64,000 bases of DNA. Source: an uncultured Candidatus Poseidoniales archaeon (GTDB lineage: Archaea; Thermoplasmatota; Poseidoniia; Poseidoniales; Poseidoniaceae). The translations under genes and the position numbers were made by a program. Position 1 is the stretch's first letter. Each line of letters opens with the position of its first letter. The stretch spans positions 35,140 to 99,139 of the forward strand of contig CAJIZC010000017.1 of NCBI GenBank assembly GCA_905181785.1, read 5' to 3'. Under the pieces are notes generated by a model. The model was given only the letters and a program-made list of their open reading frames with translations, was not told where the DNA came from and made no database searches. This document shows, in pieces, positions 1 to 8,914 of this stretch.

Positions 1-826
1 TCGAATCGGCACCACTTTGGCGGTAAATATTGGTTAATGTCCCAACATATTCCTCCATTTCCAAGGTCGCATTGCGGGCGATGGTTGGTGTGATGGTTTG
101 TACCATGGTCATACGAATACGATCTGGCAAATTGTGAGCTTCGTCGACAATGATGATGATGTCCTCCAAAGGCAGCCCCATCGCTTCGAGGCTTGAACTG
201 CGAACCCCCTCATCGAACAGGTGATTGTAATCGCCGACAAAGACATCAGCGTGATTCGCTGCCTCTCTGGCTGCTTTCCACGGGCAAGTTTGGGTGATTT
301 CCCCATCCACCCTGTGTATTTTGGCGAGATTAACGAGTTCGTCAACGTGAAGAGGGCTGTCGAGGATTCTTTTGGTGAGTCCAGGTGCTTTGGTGATCCA
401 TGGTTTGCAGGTTTTTTCACGGCGCGCTGTGCTGCACATCATCGAAAAAAGGGCGGGTGATTCCTTGGCAAAGGGCTGAACACACATGCCTGATTGCCCG
501 ATCATGTCGACAAGGGTTACAGGATGCTTGTCAATTCGGCGTTCATTGATTCGACGAACCGTGTCGACCACAATCCGGTGTTGAGATTGGCGAGAAGTGA
601 GGAAAAAGATGGTCTTCTTGTTGGGGGTCCCGTGAGCGATGTCGAGTGCTGCTGCGAGCGCTGCTGCAGTCTTACCGATTCCAGTTGGTGCTGCGGCCAA
701 ATGATAGCCGCCAGAGCGTAGCGCCTCCCGACTTTCACGGATCATGTCAATTTGCCCGGGCCTTGGTTTGGCGTGTGCAAGGTAGGGGAACTCCTCTTTG
801 GAATCGAGTTCTCCCCCCGTTGTCAT
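1..826 (-). CDS. XPD/Rad3-family DNA helicase, 3' end cut off by window edge
   Basis: Reading the minus strand from the ATG at 826 gives about 275 codons without a stop, running off the window edge. Visible in order: Walker A (APTGIGKT, about residue 45), a segment with four spaced cysteines (GMCVQP, MMCSTA, KTCKPW and TCPW) that matches the 4Fe-4S insert of XPD helicases, then a DEAH box (VDEAHNLPD). This combination is diagnostic for the XPD/DinG/FANCJ branch of superfamily 2, ATP-dependent 5'-3' DNA helicases used in repair. The remaining motor domain and helicase motifs IV-VI lie outside the window, so XPD cannot be separated from DinG-like relatives. The family is sure. Confidence 0.9.
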   Translation of the reverse strand, partial: MTTGGELDSKEEFPYLAHAKPRPGQIDMIRESREALRSGGYHLAAAPTGIGKTAAALAAALDIAHGTPNKKTIFFLTSRQSQHRIVVDTVRRINERRIDKHPVTLVDMIGQSGMCVQPFAKESPALFSMMCSTARREKTCKPWITKAPGLTKRILDSPLHVDELVNLAKIHRVDGEITQTCPWKAAREAANHADVFVGDYNHLFDEGVRSSSLEAMGLPLEDIIIIVDEAHNLPDRIRMTMVQTITPTIARNATLEMEEYVGTLTNIYRQSGADS

Positions 827-869
827 ATTCGCTCTTCACAGTCGACCCCTCTAAAGGATTGGGGGGGAG

Positions 870-1018
870 ATGACAGCCAGCGGCTGCACCGTTGAACATC
901 ATTGTGCCCAGGATCGTGGGGGACCTGGGCACGTGGGAACCACGGACTCAGCTAGCTGGTCGTGTGGAATCAAAGTCCCCCCGCCCGTCTTTCGGGGGGA
1001 GGTGTGTTGGGTTTTTTT
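870..1018 (+). ncRNA. hairpin-rich intergenic stretch, possible small RNA
   Basis: The 339 nt between the helicase start and the ribbon-helix-helix gene hold no credible coding sequence. They contain a perfect 9-bp stem (904-912 with 924-932), a 5-bp stem with GAA loop (932-944), a 10-bp palindrome (949-958), and an 8-bp GC-rich stem (976-983 with 993-1000) followed by seven T at 1012-1018. A second hairpin lies at 1065-1088 (7-bp stem). A TATA-like CTCTAAAGG lies near 851. Together this resembles a short structured transcript with a terminator on plus. I could not match it to SRP RNA, RNase P RNA, 5S rRNA or a tRNA. A structured leader on the minus strand is the alternative. Confidence 0.25.
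976..1018 (+). terminator. GC hairpin followed by T7
   Basis: An 8-bp stem (976-983/993-1000, loop 984-992) is followed 12 nt later by seven consecutive T. No plus-strand protein gene ends here, so it could end a small RNA. It may also simply be structured DNA. Confidence 0.35.
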
Positions 1019-1165
1019 GTCCGTTGCGCGCAAGACGGGCACGCAGACACAAAGCGGCTAATCCGTACAGGTTGGACTCTCCCTGTACAGCATTGAAGGT
1101 GGCGCCACGAGTTTCATCCGTTTCGTTTTGCCAATTCATTCCATCCCCTCCAGCACTCTCACCAC

Positions 1166-1540
1166 TCATTCGTGGTATTCTTCGTGTCGCATCGTTGATT
1201 CCTTGGCCGAGGCCAACAAATCTTCGAGTTGTTTTTTCTGTTCTGCATTCGCTTTAACGGCGTTTGCAATGTAAAGTGAAAGCCCTTCTTGGGCTGCGAT
1301 CTCGGGGGTGGTGCCCTGGAGTTCGTACAACAGTCCAAGCGATCGCTTGTCGCCGTGGCCGAGGGGGATTCGAACTGAATCCATGCCCTGAACCAACGGC
1401 TGGCCGTTGAGGAATTGTTGGATGGCTTGACGAATGACGTCCGACCGGTTGCGGGCGCCTTCCAAACCAACTCGGGCATCGAGCATCATCAAATCTTCCT
1501 CAGTGATTCTGAGTGAGACGAGGTTGCTTGGTGCGGTCAT
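1166..1540 (-). CDS. ribbon-helix-helix (CopG-like) DNA-binding protein
   Basis: A 124-residue protein from the ATG at 1540. The first 45 residues fit a ribbon-helix-helix fold: a short strand (NLVSLRITEEDL), helix A, then RNRSDVIRQAIQQFL as helix B, the usual CopG/NikR-like dimer that inserts a beta ribbon into the DNA major groove. The rest is charged and probably helical, with no metal-binding cluster visible, so NikR is unlikely. An upstream in-frame ATG at 1582 would add 14 residues without a recognisable fold; I prefer 1540 because the domain begins right after it and GGAG lies a few bases upstream. Target genes are unknown; it is divergent from the gene at 1789. Confidence 0.75.
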   Translation of the reverse strand: MTAPSNLVSLRITEEDLMMLDARVGLEGARNRSDVIRQAIQQFLNGQPLVQGMDSVRIPLGHGDKRSLGLLYELQGTTPEIAAQEGLSLYIANAVKANAEQKKQLEDLLASAKESTMRHEEYHE

Positions 1541-1656
1541 TGTAGGTGGCTCCTGTACCCCTTCGTAGGTTACCCAGCACATAAAGGTATTCTATTTGAT
1601 TACGATATGTCATACAAGTGATTTCAAGAACGCCTTTCCTTTTACTGGCTCTCAGT

Positions 1657-1720
1657 GGGCCTTTGAGATTCGAGACAACTCATTTCGAAGGCCCTTTCGG
1701 AGGGGTTGAGCGTATACGCT
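1657..1720. promoter_or_regulatory. inverted repeat and 12-bp palindrome in divergent intergenic region
   Basis: Between the ribbon-helix-helix gene and the gene at 1789 there is a 7-bp inverted repeat (GGGCCTT at 1657, AAGGCCC at 1688) with an inner TGAG/CTCA pair, and a perfect 12-bp palindrome AGCGTATACGCT at 1709-1720. Dimeric RHH proteins bind such sites, so autoregulation is an inference. Confidence 0.35.
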
Positions 1721-1761
1721 GGCGGGAGCCCGTAATCCCAGGTTTCGTTTCGTTATGTCTC

Positions 1762-1767
1762 TAAATA
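1762..1767 (+). promoter_or_regulatory. TATA-like box, near-leaderless promoter
   Basis: TAAATA centred 25 nt upstream of the ATG at 1789, the archaeal spacing for a transcript that starts at or very near the start codon. Confidence 0.5.
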
Positions 1768-1788
1768 CCGCCGACTGTTCCAAGGAGC

Positions 1789-2235
1789 ATGGCACTCGAA
1801 CCATCCCGTGGGTTGTACCTGTATCTGCGAACCCTTAACCAAGCGCTTGGCGACAGCATTGTCACCAACGATGAAGCTCAAATCCTCAAGGTCTTGGCGA
1901 GCGCGCTTGGCGTTCAGCCCAGCGAAACCGCTGAGTGCCTTTCTGTCGCAAGGGGCGAGGCAGTCAATCCCTTCGACGAACTCGAGGAAGACTATTCAGG
2001 CCACCGAATGGGGGATGTGACAACGTACCAGACGGCGCTGATTGCGGCGCTTGACGATGAAGTCATCACTGAGGATGAATGGTCCATGCTCAATTCCTTG
2101 CGCACCTTGATTGGCATCCAGGAGGATCAACACACGATGATCGAAGAAGCGATCCGTTCCATGGAGGATGTGGATCGAACCGGCCTTCGTCGAATCGAAC
2201 GGTTGAATCGATTCAACACCGTTTGCCCCTATTGA
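1789..2235 (+). CDS. conserved-looking helical protein with two similar halves
   Basis: A 148-residue acidic, mostly helical soluble protein that I do not recognise by family. Two segments look alike: around residues 24-45 (IVTNDEAQILKVLASALGV) and 92-113 (VITEDEWSMLNSLRTLIGI), suggesting an internal duplication of a helical unit, comparable in style to EF-hand-like or TerB-like helical modules, although no complete calcium loop is visible. No signal peptide or membrane segment. It begins 25 nt after a TATA-like box and is not obviously in an operon with gdhA, which has its own 110-nt leader region. Function unknown. Confidence 0.7.
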   Translation: MALEPSRGLYLYLRTLNQALGDSIVTNDEAQILKVLASALGVQPSETAECLSVARGEAVNPFDELEEDYSGHRMGDVTTYQTALIAALDDEVITEDEWSMLNSLRTLIGIQEDQHTMIEEAIRSMEDVDRTGLRRIERLNRFNTVCPY

Positions 2236-2258
2236 CCCAGGGCGCATCCAGACCATGA

Positions 2259-3704
<1,446 letters not shown>

Positions 3705-3746
3705 TTTTCGATGAAGTCAGCAGTACTTTTTGCATTTATTGATTGA

Positions 3747-3757
3747 GCAAATATTTA
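3747..3757 (+). promoter_or_regulatory. TATA box of the peroxiredoxin-like gene
   Basis: CAAATATTTAG is centred about 32 nt upstream of the ATG at 3785, giving a predicted leader of about five bases. Confidence 0.55.
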
Positions 3758-3784
3758 GATTGGTGTGTGTAGGGGTTCCCTAGC

Positions 3785-4327
3785 ATGCCTAAACTTGTTG
3801 TTGGTGATTCCGCACCATCGATTGTCTTGCCTTCCATCGATGGAACCACGTTCGACCTTTCTGCTCTCAAAGGGAAGCGAGTCCTCCTGTCCTTTTTTCG
3901 GTTTGATTCGTGCCCGTTCTGCAACTTGCGGATTCACCGACTCGTGAAGCGCTGGAATGAATTTCCAGAAGACACCGTTATGGTTGGCGTTTTTGATTCG
4001 AACATTGCCGCCCTCAAGAAGCGCATGAAGAAGCATAAGGTCCCCTTCACGCTCGTTGCCGACGAAACTTACGAACACTTCCTCGGCAACGGTGTTGAAA
4101 AATCCCTACTGAAAGCGATGTTGACCCCCCTCAAGTCCCCGTTTAACTTCCTCGAAACGCTGTTTAGAGGCTACGTTCCAATGACCCTTTCTCCTTCAAA
4201 GTTGTCGACCCTTCCAGTCGATATCTTGATCGATGAAAACGGTAAGATCGTCAAAGCGCATTACTGCAAAGACACAGTGAGCCATCTGTCCATTGACACC
4301 ATGATTGAATTCGCTCAAGGCAATTGA
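3785..4327 (+). CDS. peroxiredoxin/thioredoxin-fold redox protein
   Basis: A 180-residue thioredoxin-fold protein of the AhpC/TSA superfamily. The N-terminus (GDSAPSIVLPSIDG) and first strand are peroxiredoxin-like, followed by a CPFC pair at Cys43 and Cys46 after a phenylalanine-rich strand. The CxxC pair is more like thiol-disulphide oxidoreductases or the atypical peroxiredoxin-like subgroup than classic peroxiredoxins, whose peroxidatic cysteine sits in a PxxxTxxC motif. The role is presumably peroxide or disulphide reduction in the cytoplasm, since no signal peptide is seen. The nearby glutamate-cysteine ligase gene could supply a thiol reductant, an inference only. Confidence 0.8.
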   Translation: MPKLVVGDSAPSIVLPSIDGTTFDLSALKGKRVLLSFFRFDSCPFCNLRIHRLVKRWNEFPEDTVMVGVFDSNIAALKKRMKKHKVPFTLVADETYEHFLGNGVEKSLLKAMLTPLKSPFNFLETLFRGYVPMTLSPSKLSTLPVDILIDENGKIVKAHYCKDTVSHLSIDTMIEFAQGN

Positions 4328-4349
4328 GTAAACCAGTGAGTGCGGCAAG

Positions 4350-4640
4350 TCACTCAGGTGGTGCTGCTGGACCTGGTTCTTCCATCCCCACGATTTCGTA
4401 ATTTGATGGAAACAAGGCAATAGCGACGCCGAGAATCAGGCAGACGAGCCCCCATCCAAACATCTGTTGAACAAATAACATCTCGAGTGCAACAACCACC
4501 AGCAGCATTCCGCCGAGGTTGGAAATCCATACGAGGCTCTTGAATGTCGAAAGCGTGACTCCGGGTGTCCCTTCCTTTCGGTAAGGCCCGAACTCTCCTC
4601 CAAACCGTTGCGCCGTGTCTTGCTTTCCTTTCTTTGACAT
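4350..4640 (-). CDS. small two-helix membrane protein
   Basis: A 96-residue protein with a basic, hydrophilic N-terminus, two hydrophobic segments (about residues 36-58 and 61-78) and a proline-rich tail. No family recognised. It is the last gene of the minus-strand run that follows the ferredoxin, 12 nt after the ferredoxin stop, so it is probably co-transcribed with it. Confidence 0.65.
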   Translation of the reverse strand: MSKKGKQDTAQRFGGEFGPYRKEGTPGVTLSTFKSLVWISNLGGMLLVVVALEMLFVQQMFGWGLVCLILGVAIALFPSNYEIVGMEEPGPAAPPE

Positions 4641-4652
4641 TACAATCTCTCC

Positions 4653-4985
4653 TCAGCGGTCAATCATGGTTATGGCATCGGTTGGGCAAGCCAATACACA
4701 GAGCCTGCAACCCGTGCACGCATCGCGAATGATCCGAGCTTTCCGATTTGATTCAACTCGAATCAATGGGCTTGCCATATCGACTTTGTACAAATCAATG
4801 GCGTCATCGTCGCACACAATGGTGCATTGATCGCAACCGATACAGAGGCGTTCTTCAACAAACGCCACGGCGGTTTCCCCGCCTTTTGAGGCAGCATGTT
4901 GCTCGCCTCGTTGACGGTTCAGCGAACTGCGAATGCGCAAGGCCTCGGCCTCTCTGCGCTTCTTCAGGTCATCCGAGGACGTCAT
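4653..4985 (-). CDS. 2[4Fe-4S] ferredoxin domain protein
   Basis: A 110-residue protein with two classic cluster motifs: CIGCDQCTIVC (Cys48, 51, 54, 58) and CTGCRLCVLACP (Cys90, 93, 96, 100). It has a 45-residue charged helical N-terminal extension and a 31-residue spacer between the motifs, longer than in clostridial ferredoxins, resembling RnfB/Fer4-type electron-transfer subunits. Its ATG overlaps the stop of the upstream membrane-protein gene (ATGA), suggesting translational coupling and perhaps a membrane-associated partner. Electron donor and acceptor are unknown. Confidence 0.9.
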   Translation of the reverse strand: MTSSDDLKKRREAEALRIRSSLNRQRGEQHAASKGGETAVAFVEERLCIGCDQCTIVCDDDAIDLYKVDMASPLIRVESNRKARIIRDACTGCRLCVLACPTDAITMIDR

Positions 4986-5656
4986 ACAGAAGACTCCACG
5001 GGGTCATGCCCTTCAAACTTGACGACAGCCATGTTAACCAAAAGATCACCAAAGCAGTAGAACGCACCAACCAACAGTGGGGGGTTCCAAGCCGTCAAAC
5101 CAGTCCATGGCACTTCAGCAGCCCACGTCCAATTGCCAAGTTGAGTCCCGATGATCTCCATGCCGAGCGCAGCCCAAGCCATTGCAGCATAGAGCCTCGG
5201 TTGTGGTCCATATTTGGTGAACACAAACACAAGGATAAGCAAGACCACAGCGGATGTGTCTCCTCCAGTGTATGCGCCATACGCTACGACGGGGACAAAC
5301 GGTACGAGGGAAGGCAGCGCCATTGATGCTTTCATTTTCTCTGCCATCATTCTGCCCAGGTCAAAGAGAAAATAATGTCCAGCAGGAACAAATAATGGCA
5401 TCAAGCCACGTTGATACTCATAAATGCCCCACACTTCACTGAAAAACAACTCCATTGGGGTTGCAAATGCAACTACCGTGAGCATCTCGATGCGAATCTT
5501 GCGTGTCCCATTCGAATATATGTAGGCAAAAAGTCCCCAGCACCAGACGTTTACAGGCCATTCAGCAGCAGCACCTGAGAACAAACCGTTGGCACCTGTG
5601 GCTGAGAACCACAACCCAACCGAGATGGTGAGGATGTACACCCACGCTCTGTGCAT
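4982..5656 (-). CDS. polytopic membrane protein of unknown function
   Basis: About 224 residues with six to seven hydrophobic segments. Conserved-looking polar residues sit inside the membrane part, for example the ELFFSEVWGIYEY region and PAGHYFLFDLGR, hinting at an enzyme or ligand-binding membrane protein rather than a simple anchor. No family recognised. A GTG at 5680, abutting the glutamate-cysteine ligase stop, would add eight residues; the ATG at 5656 lies just before the first hydrophobic helix. Overlaps the downstream ferredoxin start by ATGA. Confidence 0.75.
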   Translation of the reverse strand: MHRAWVYILTISVGLWFSATGANGLFSGAAAEWPVNVWCWGLFAYIYSNGTRKIRIEMLTVVAFATPMELFFSEVWGIYEYQRGLMPLFVPAGHYFLFDLGRMMAEKMKASMALPSLVPFVPVVAYGAYTGGDTSAVVLLILVFVFTKYGPQPRLYAAMAWAALGMEIIGTQLGNWTWAAEVPWTGLTAWNPPLLVGAFYCFGDLLVNMAVVKFEGHDPVESSV

Positions 5657-5680
5657 GGTTGGCCCACTCGGCTGTGCCAC

Positions 5681-6913
5681 TTAAGCAGGAACGCCGTTCG
5701 TAGTTTCCTCATAGGCAAGCAATTCTTTGCCCATTGCCAACATTGAGAGTTCGGCGACCAAAGCGTGCCAACCATGGGCGTGCTCGCCGTATACTTTACC
5801 AACTTCATGGATGGATTCAAATCTGGCGCTTGGCGAATTCAAATTTTCATTGTCGCCTTTCTTGGGGTTGATTCGGTAAAACCACGATGCAGCGTGGCCG
5901 TCGACGAGGTAAACGACCGGTTCGACGGGCGCCCCTTCTGAGGTGAGAAGGCTTGTTGGCACCCCTTCTTGAATGAGGAAGTTCTCGACATCTACGCCAC
6001 CTTTTGCGTACATGAGTCTGTTCATTTTTCTGTTGGAAAGGGCCAAGATTTGTTCGCCTTTGGTGACGACCATGATGCCTAAGCCGTAGGTCCCACGATC
6101 GTTTTTGATGAAGGCCACTGGCTGCCTGTCGATGCCATGAGCGTCGTATTTTTCCCTTAGCCCTTGGAGGAATTCATCGATCTCCTCAGCTAAACGGACT
6201 CGGCATGCTTCTTTGTCGAGGCATTTATTTTCAGAAACAAACCACTCGGTCATCAATTGCCAAGAATCGATGCCAAGCATTTCAGCCATTTCATCGACGT
6301 AATTCTGCAACTGTTCGTAATGTTCTGATTTCCGCCTTCGATGCCATCCCATTTCCTTTGGAGGGAACACACTGTTGCCAAGCCCCGGTAGAATTCCTTC
6401 TGTCAAGTCGTTGTTGAGCAACGTCAAGCACGGCAGGCCTCCGCCGACAACCAAGCGCTCGACCCCGTCGATGACTTCCACTTCGACCGGCGTGAGTTCA
6501 ACAGGTCCCGAAATTCCATCGAGCCAGCCTCGGTCGTCAAACACAGGGGAACCAACCGTACAACGATAGCCTGCCATAATCAGCAACTTCTGGATTGTAG
6601 CAATGTTTTCGACGTAGCCTTTGTTTCTCGTGTGTGCCTCTGGGTAAAGGTGAATCCAACTGCAATCCCCATAATTGCGTTCGATGTGAGTGTGCATCAA
6701 GGCTGAAACTTCTGCCATTTCTTGTTCAGCAATGTTGTTGAATCCAGCCGGAAAGTGGTTGGCGTCGACAACAGCAATTTTCCAACCAGCATCACGAACA
6801 TCCACGCTTCCGTAGAATGGAATGGGGACTTCTGCGCGCTTTTCGTCCATCCACTTGGAAATCTCATCTCTTTTTGATTCAAGATGTTCGCTCAGATCGT
6901 GCAATGTTGTCAT
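5681..6913 (-). CDS. gshA: glutamate-cysteine ligase, proteobacterial-type (Acidithiobacillus family)
   Basis: A 410-residue protein that resembles the glutamate-cysteine ligase family first defined in Acidithiobacillus/Nitrosomonas-type bacteria, which makes gamma-glutamylcysteine from glutamate, cysteine and ATP. Recognisable pieces are VDANHFPAGFNNI near residue 50 and the glycine-rich FIKNDRGTYGLGIMVV segment around 270-285, similar to an ATP-grasp-like loop. Its ATG overlaps the stop of the asparagine synthetase gene (ATGA), so both are probably one transcript. No glutathione synthetase gene is visible in the window, so the product may stop at gamma-glutamylcysteine, as in haloarchaea. 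The family call is from memory of motifs, hence moderate confidence. Confidence 0.75.
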   Translation of the reverse strand: MTTLHDLSEHLESKRDEISKWMDEKRAEVPIPFYGSVDVRDAGWKIAVVDANHFPAGFNNIAEQEMAEVSALMHTHIERNYGDCSWIHLYPEAHTRNKGYVENIATIQKLLIMAGYRCTVGSPVFDDRGWLDGISGPVELTPVEVEVIDGVERLVVGGGLPCLTLLNNDLTEGILPGLGNSVFPPKEMGWHRRRKSEHYEQLQNYVDEMAEMLGIDSWQLMTEWFVSENKCLDKEACRVRLAEEIDEFLQGLREKYDAHGIDRQPVAFIKNDRGTYGLGIMVVTKGEQILALSNRKMNRLMYAKGGVDVENFLIQEGVPTSLLTSEGAPVEPVVYLVDGHAASWFYRINPKKGDNENLNSPSARFESIHEVGKVYGEHAHGWHALVAELSMLAMGKELLAYEETTNGVPA

Positions 6914-8694
6914 CCAATCACCTCGTCCAACAGGTCCACAGCGCTTGCTGTTGGTTTAGATGCCCCTCGGTCGAGTATATGAATGGCTTCAAATAAACCA
7001 ATGCCAATCGCTAATTCAGGTTGCCCCTTGAACGCTTTCGAAAGCATCGGATACCGTTTCAACACGGCATCACCGCGTGGCTTTAATTCCTCGATGAGGG
7101 TGTTGATGAGCGTTGGTGATGTGGCCCGGCCAGCAGGTAATTTTGGCCGTCGGACGATTTCGTTTGGCAGCCTTGTCAAGTCGGCAGCAGCGCGGAGAGC
7201 AGCCTTTTCTTCGAGGGATTTAGGAAGCCGCCAGTCCATTGGAAGGGCGCTGGAGGCTTGCCTGTGCGGTTGGCCCAAAAAAGGAACACGCACTTCGAGG
7301 GAATGCGCCATTGAGTGTCGGTCGACAAGCCGCAGTTGGAAATTGCTGAGTTGTCCATGTTCCAATTCGAAGTTCAAAAATGATTCAAGCGAACCAGTGT
7401 GGGCGGAACCTGTGTGGTCGTTGGTGTACCATGCATCACCAACTGGCAGTTCACGACGTTCAATTTGCCGAGCTGCGGGGTGATCCATTGCAGCAAGACG
7501 CGAATCGATAAGGGCTGCATGTTCTGCTGGATTCCGATAGCGAGGGTAACCTGCATGAAGTTCGTCTGCCCCTTGCCCGCACAACCCGACCGTCACTTTT
7601 TGTGACATCTTTTCAAACAGGGGTTGGAAAAACAGCACCGTTACATCAAAATCTTCACCATGCCATGTCAAATCAGGAAGTTTTTGGTCGAAGGCGTCAG
7701 CTTCGAGAATATGCTTGTGGTGATCCAAATCCAGAGTGGCAGCGACGGTTTCAGCAGCGATCCAATCGGGGTTGTCCTCGCTTTCTGCAACCGTCCAGCA
7801 TGCCGGAACTGGTTGGCCTGCTCGCTCCGCTGCTTCATGGGCGACAGCGGCAACAAGGGCGGAATCAAGTCCACCGGACAACACGATTCCCATCGGGACT
7901 TCGCCCATCAAGCGTTGACTTACGCTTTCCACAAATGATTCCAATAGCGTTGCGGATTGAGTTTGAGGGTCCCAGCCGGTTGTGGGGTTGAGCACTTGGC
8001 GCTCAACATCAGCGACACCGACAAGGGTTGGGGCCTCGTTGTCAAGGGTCCATACTTCGACCGTTCCCGGACGAATGTGATGCACATCCTTCAGCAAGGT
8101 TGTACCATCCAACGGGTATTCCCAGGCTAAACGAGCGACGAGAGCCAGTTCATCAAAAGCAGGGGTGTGGCCTTCATGTGCACGCAGTGCTTTCGCTTCG
8201 CTCGCAAACATCAAGCTGCCTTCAACCACCGTTCGCACCATTGGTTTGATGCCAAGCGGGTCGCGCGCTAGAATCAGTTGACCTGCTGCAGGGTCCCAGA
8301 GGCAGAAGGCGTACATGCCATCCAATTGAGCGACCCACTTTGCGTGATCTTTGGGCGTGAGGTGGTGGTGTTTGGAGTGATTTTTAGCTTGGCTATGGAG
8401 CGCCATAATGGCTTCTGAATCCACGTTGCTTGTCCATGCATAGGTGGTGTTTTGAGTGCGCAAAAGAGGGTGGTTGTAAATTTCACCGTTGGCAATGAGC
8501 ACCTCACCGTTCGGTCCAAACAGAGGCTGGTCGCCTCCAGCGCGGTCAACAATGGCTAAGCGGGTGTGGCCAAGTGCAATTCGATCATCCGCCCAAGCAT
8601 CTTGACCATCAGGGCCGCGGTGTATTTGGTAATGGTTCATGGCGTGGACAACATCGATGTCCGGCCTTCCAAACATACCTGCAATGCCACACAT
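6910..8694 (-). CDS. asnB: glutamine-dependent asparagine synthetase
   Basis: A 594-residue protein with the two usual domains. The N-terminal glutamine amidohydrolase begins MCGIAGMFG, with catalytic Cys2 exposed after methionine removal, followed by HRGPDGQD and the LGHTRLAIVD motif. The C-terminal synthetase carries the pyrophosphate loop GIVLSGGLDSALVAA (about residues 270-284) and a second ATP-binding region around VGLCGQGADELHAGYPRY. Makes asparagine from aspartate, glutamine and ATP. The C-terminal part RVPFLGQPH is typical of AsnB. It heads a minus-strand set with gshA; an amidotransferase acting on another substrate cannot be ruled out in that setting. Confidence 0.92.
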   Translation of the reverse strand: MCGIAGMFGRPDIDVVHAMNHYQIHRGPDGQDAWADDRIALGHTRLAIVDRAGGDQPLFGPNGEVLIANGEIYNHPLLRTQNTTYAWTSNVDSEAIMALHSQAKNHSKHHHLTPKDHAKWVAQLDGMYAFCLWDPAAGQLILARDPLGIKPMVRTVVEGSLMFASEAKALRAHEGHTPAFDELALVARLAWEYPLDGTTLLKDVHHIRPGTVEVWTLDNEAPTLVGVADVERQVLNPTTGWDPQTQSATLLESFVESVSQRLMGEVPMGIVLSGGLDSALVAAVAHEAAERAGQPVPACWTVAESEDNPDWIAAETVAATLDLDHHKHILEADAFDQKLPDLTWHGEDFDVTVLFFQPLFEKMSQKVTVGLCGQGADELHAGYPRYRNPAEHAALIDSRLAAMDHPAARQIERRELPVGDAWYTNDHTGSAHTGSLESFLNFELEHGQLSNFQLRLVDRHSMAHSLEVRVPFLGQPHRQASSALPMDWRLPKSLEEKAALRAAADLTRLPNEIVRRPKLPAGRATSPTLINTLIEELKPRGDAVLKRYPMLSKAFKGQPELAIGIGLFEAIHILDRGASKPTASAVDLLDEVIG

Positions 8695-8740
8695 CGGAGG
8701 GACTCCTTTGCCTGACCTTCTTCAACCCATTCAGTTTTTT

Positions 8741-8851
8741 TCACCAAACGGGGTACTTGACCATGACCACTGCCATGAGGATCATGGCAATTGAAAACCC
8801 TACGAAGTACGTGATTTGTGGAGGTTCTGAAGTGTTTGTTTCGTCGCTCAT
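8741..8851 (-). CDS. 36-residue single-helix membrane peptide
   Basis: A short frame from the ATG at 8851: a polar N-terminus (MSDETNTSEPPQ) followed by one hydrophobic helix of about 20 residues ending KYPVW. GGTGA lies about 5 nt upstream of the ATG, a reasonable ribosome site. It sits between the kinase-like gene and asnB, in the same direction as both, in a gap that would otherwise be empty. Function unknown. Confidence 0.5.
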   Translation of the reverse strand: MSDETNTSEPPQITYFVGFSIAMILMAVVMVKYPVW

Positions 8852-8914
8852 TGAGGTCACCTGTTTGCCCCACATGGCGCCATCATTTGAACATATTGAG
8901 CCAAAGTCTTGGTC

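Noticed and set aside
1028..1065. Stretch resembling the 3' conserved region of RNase P RNA (ACACAAAGCGGCTAA)
   Set aside because: No matching 5' conserved region was found in range, and a T7 terminator-like element lies between; treated as coincidence.
892..1257. 121-codon plus frame across the hairpin-rich intergenic region
   Set aside because: Runs through GC hairpins and overlaps the end of the ribbon-helix-helix gene on the opposite strand; composition not protein-like.
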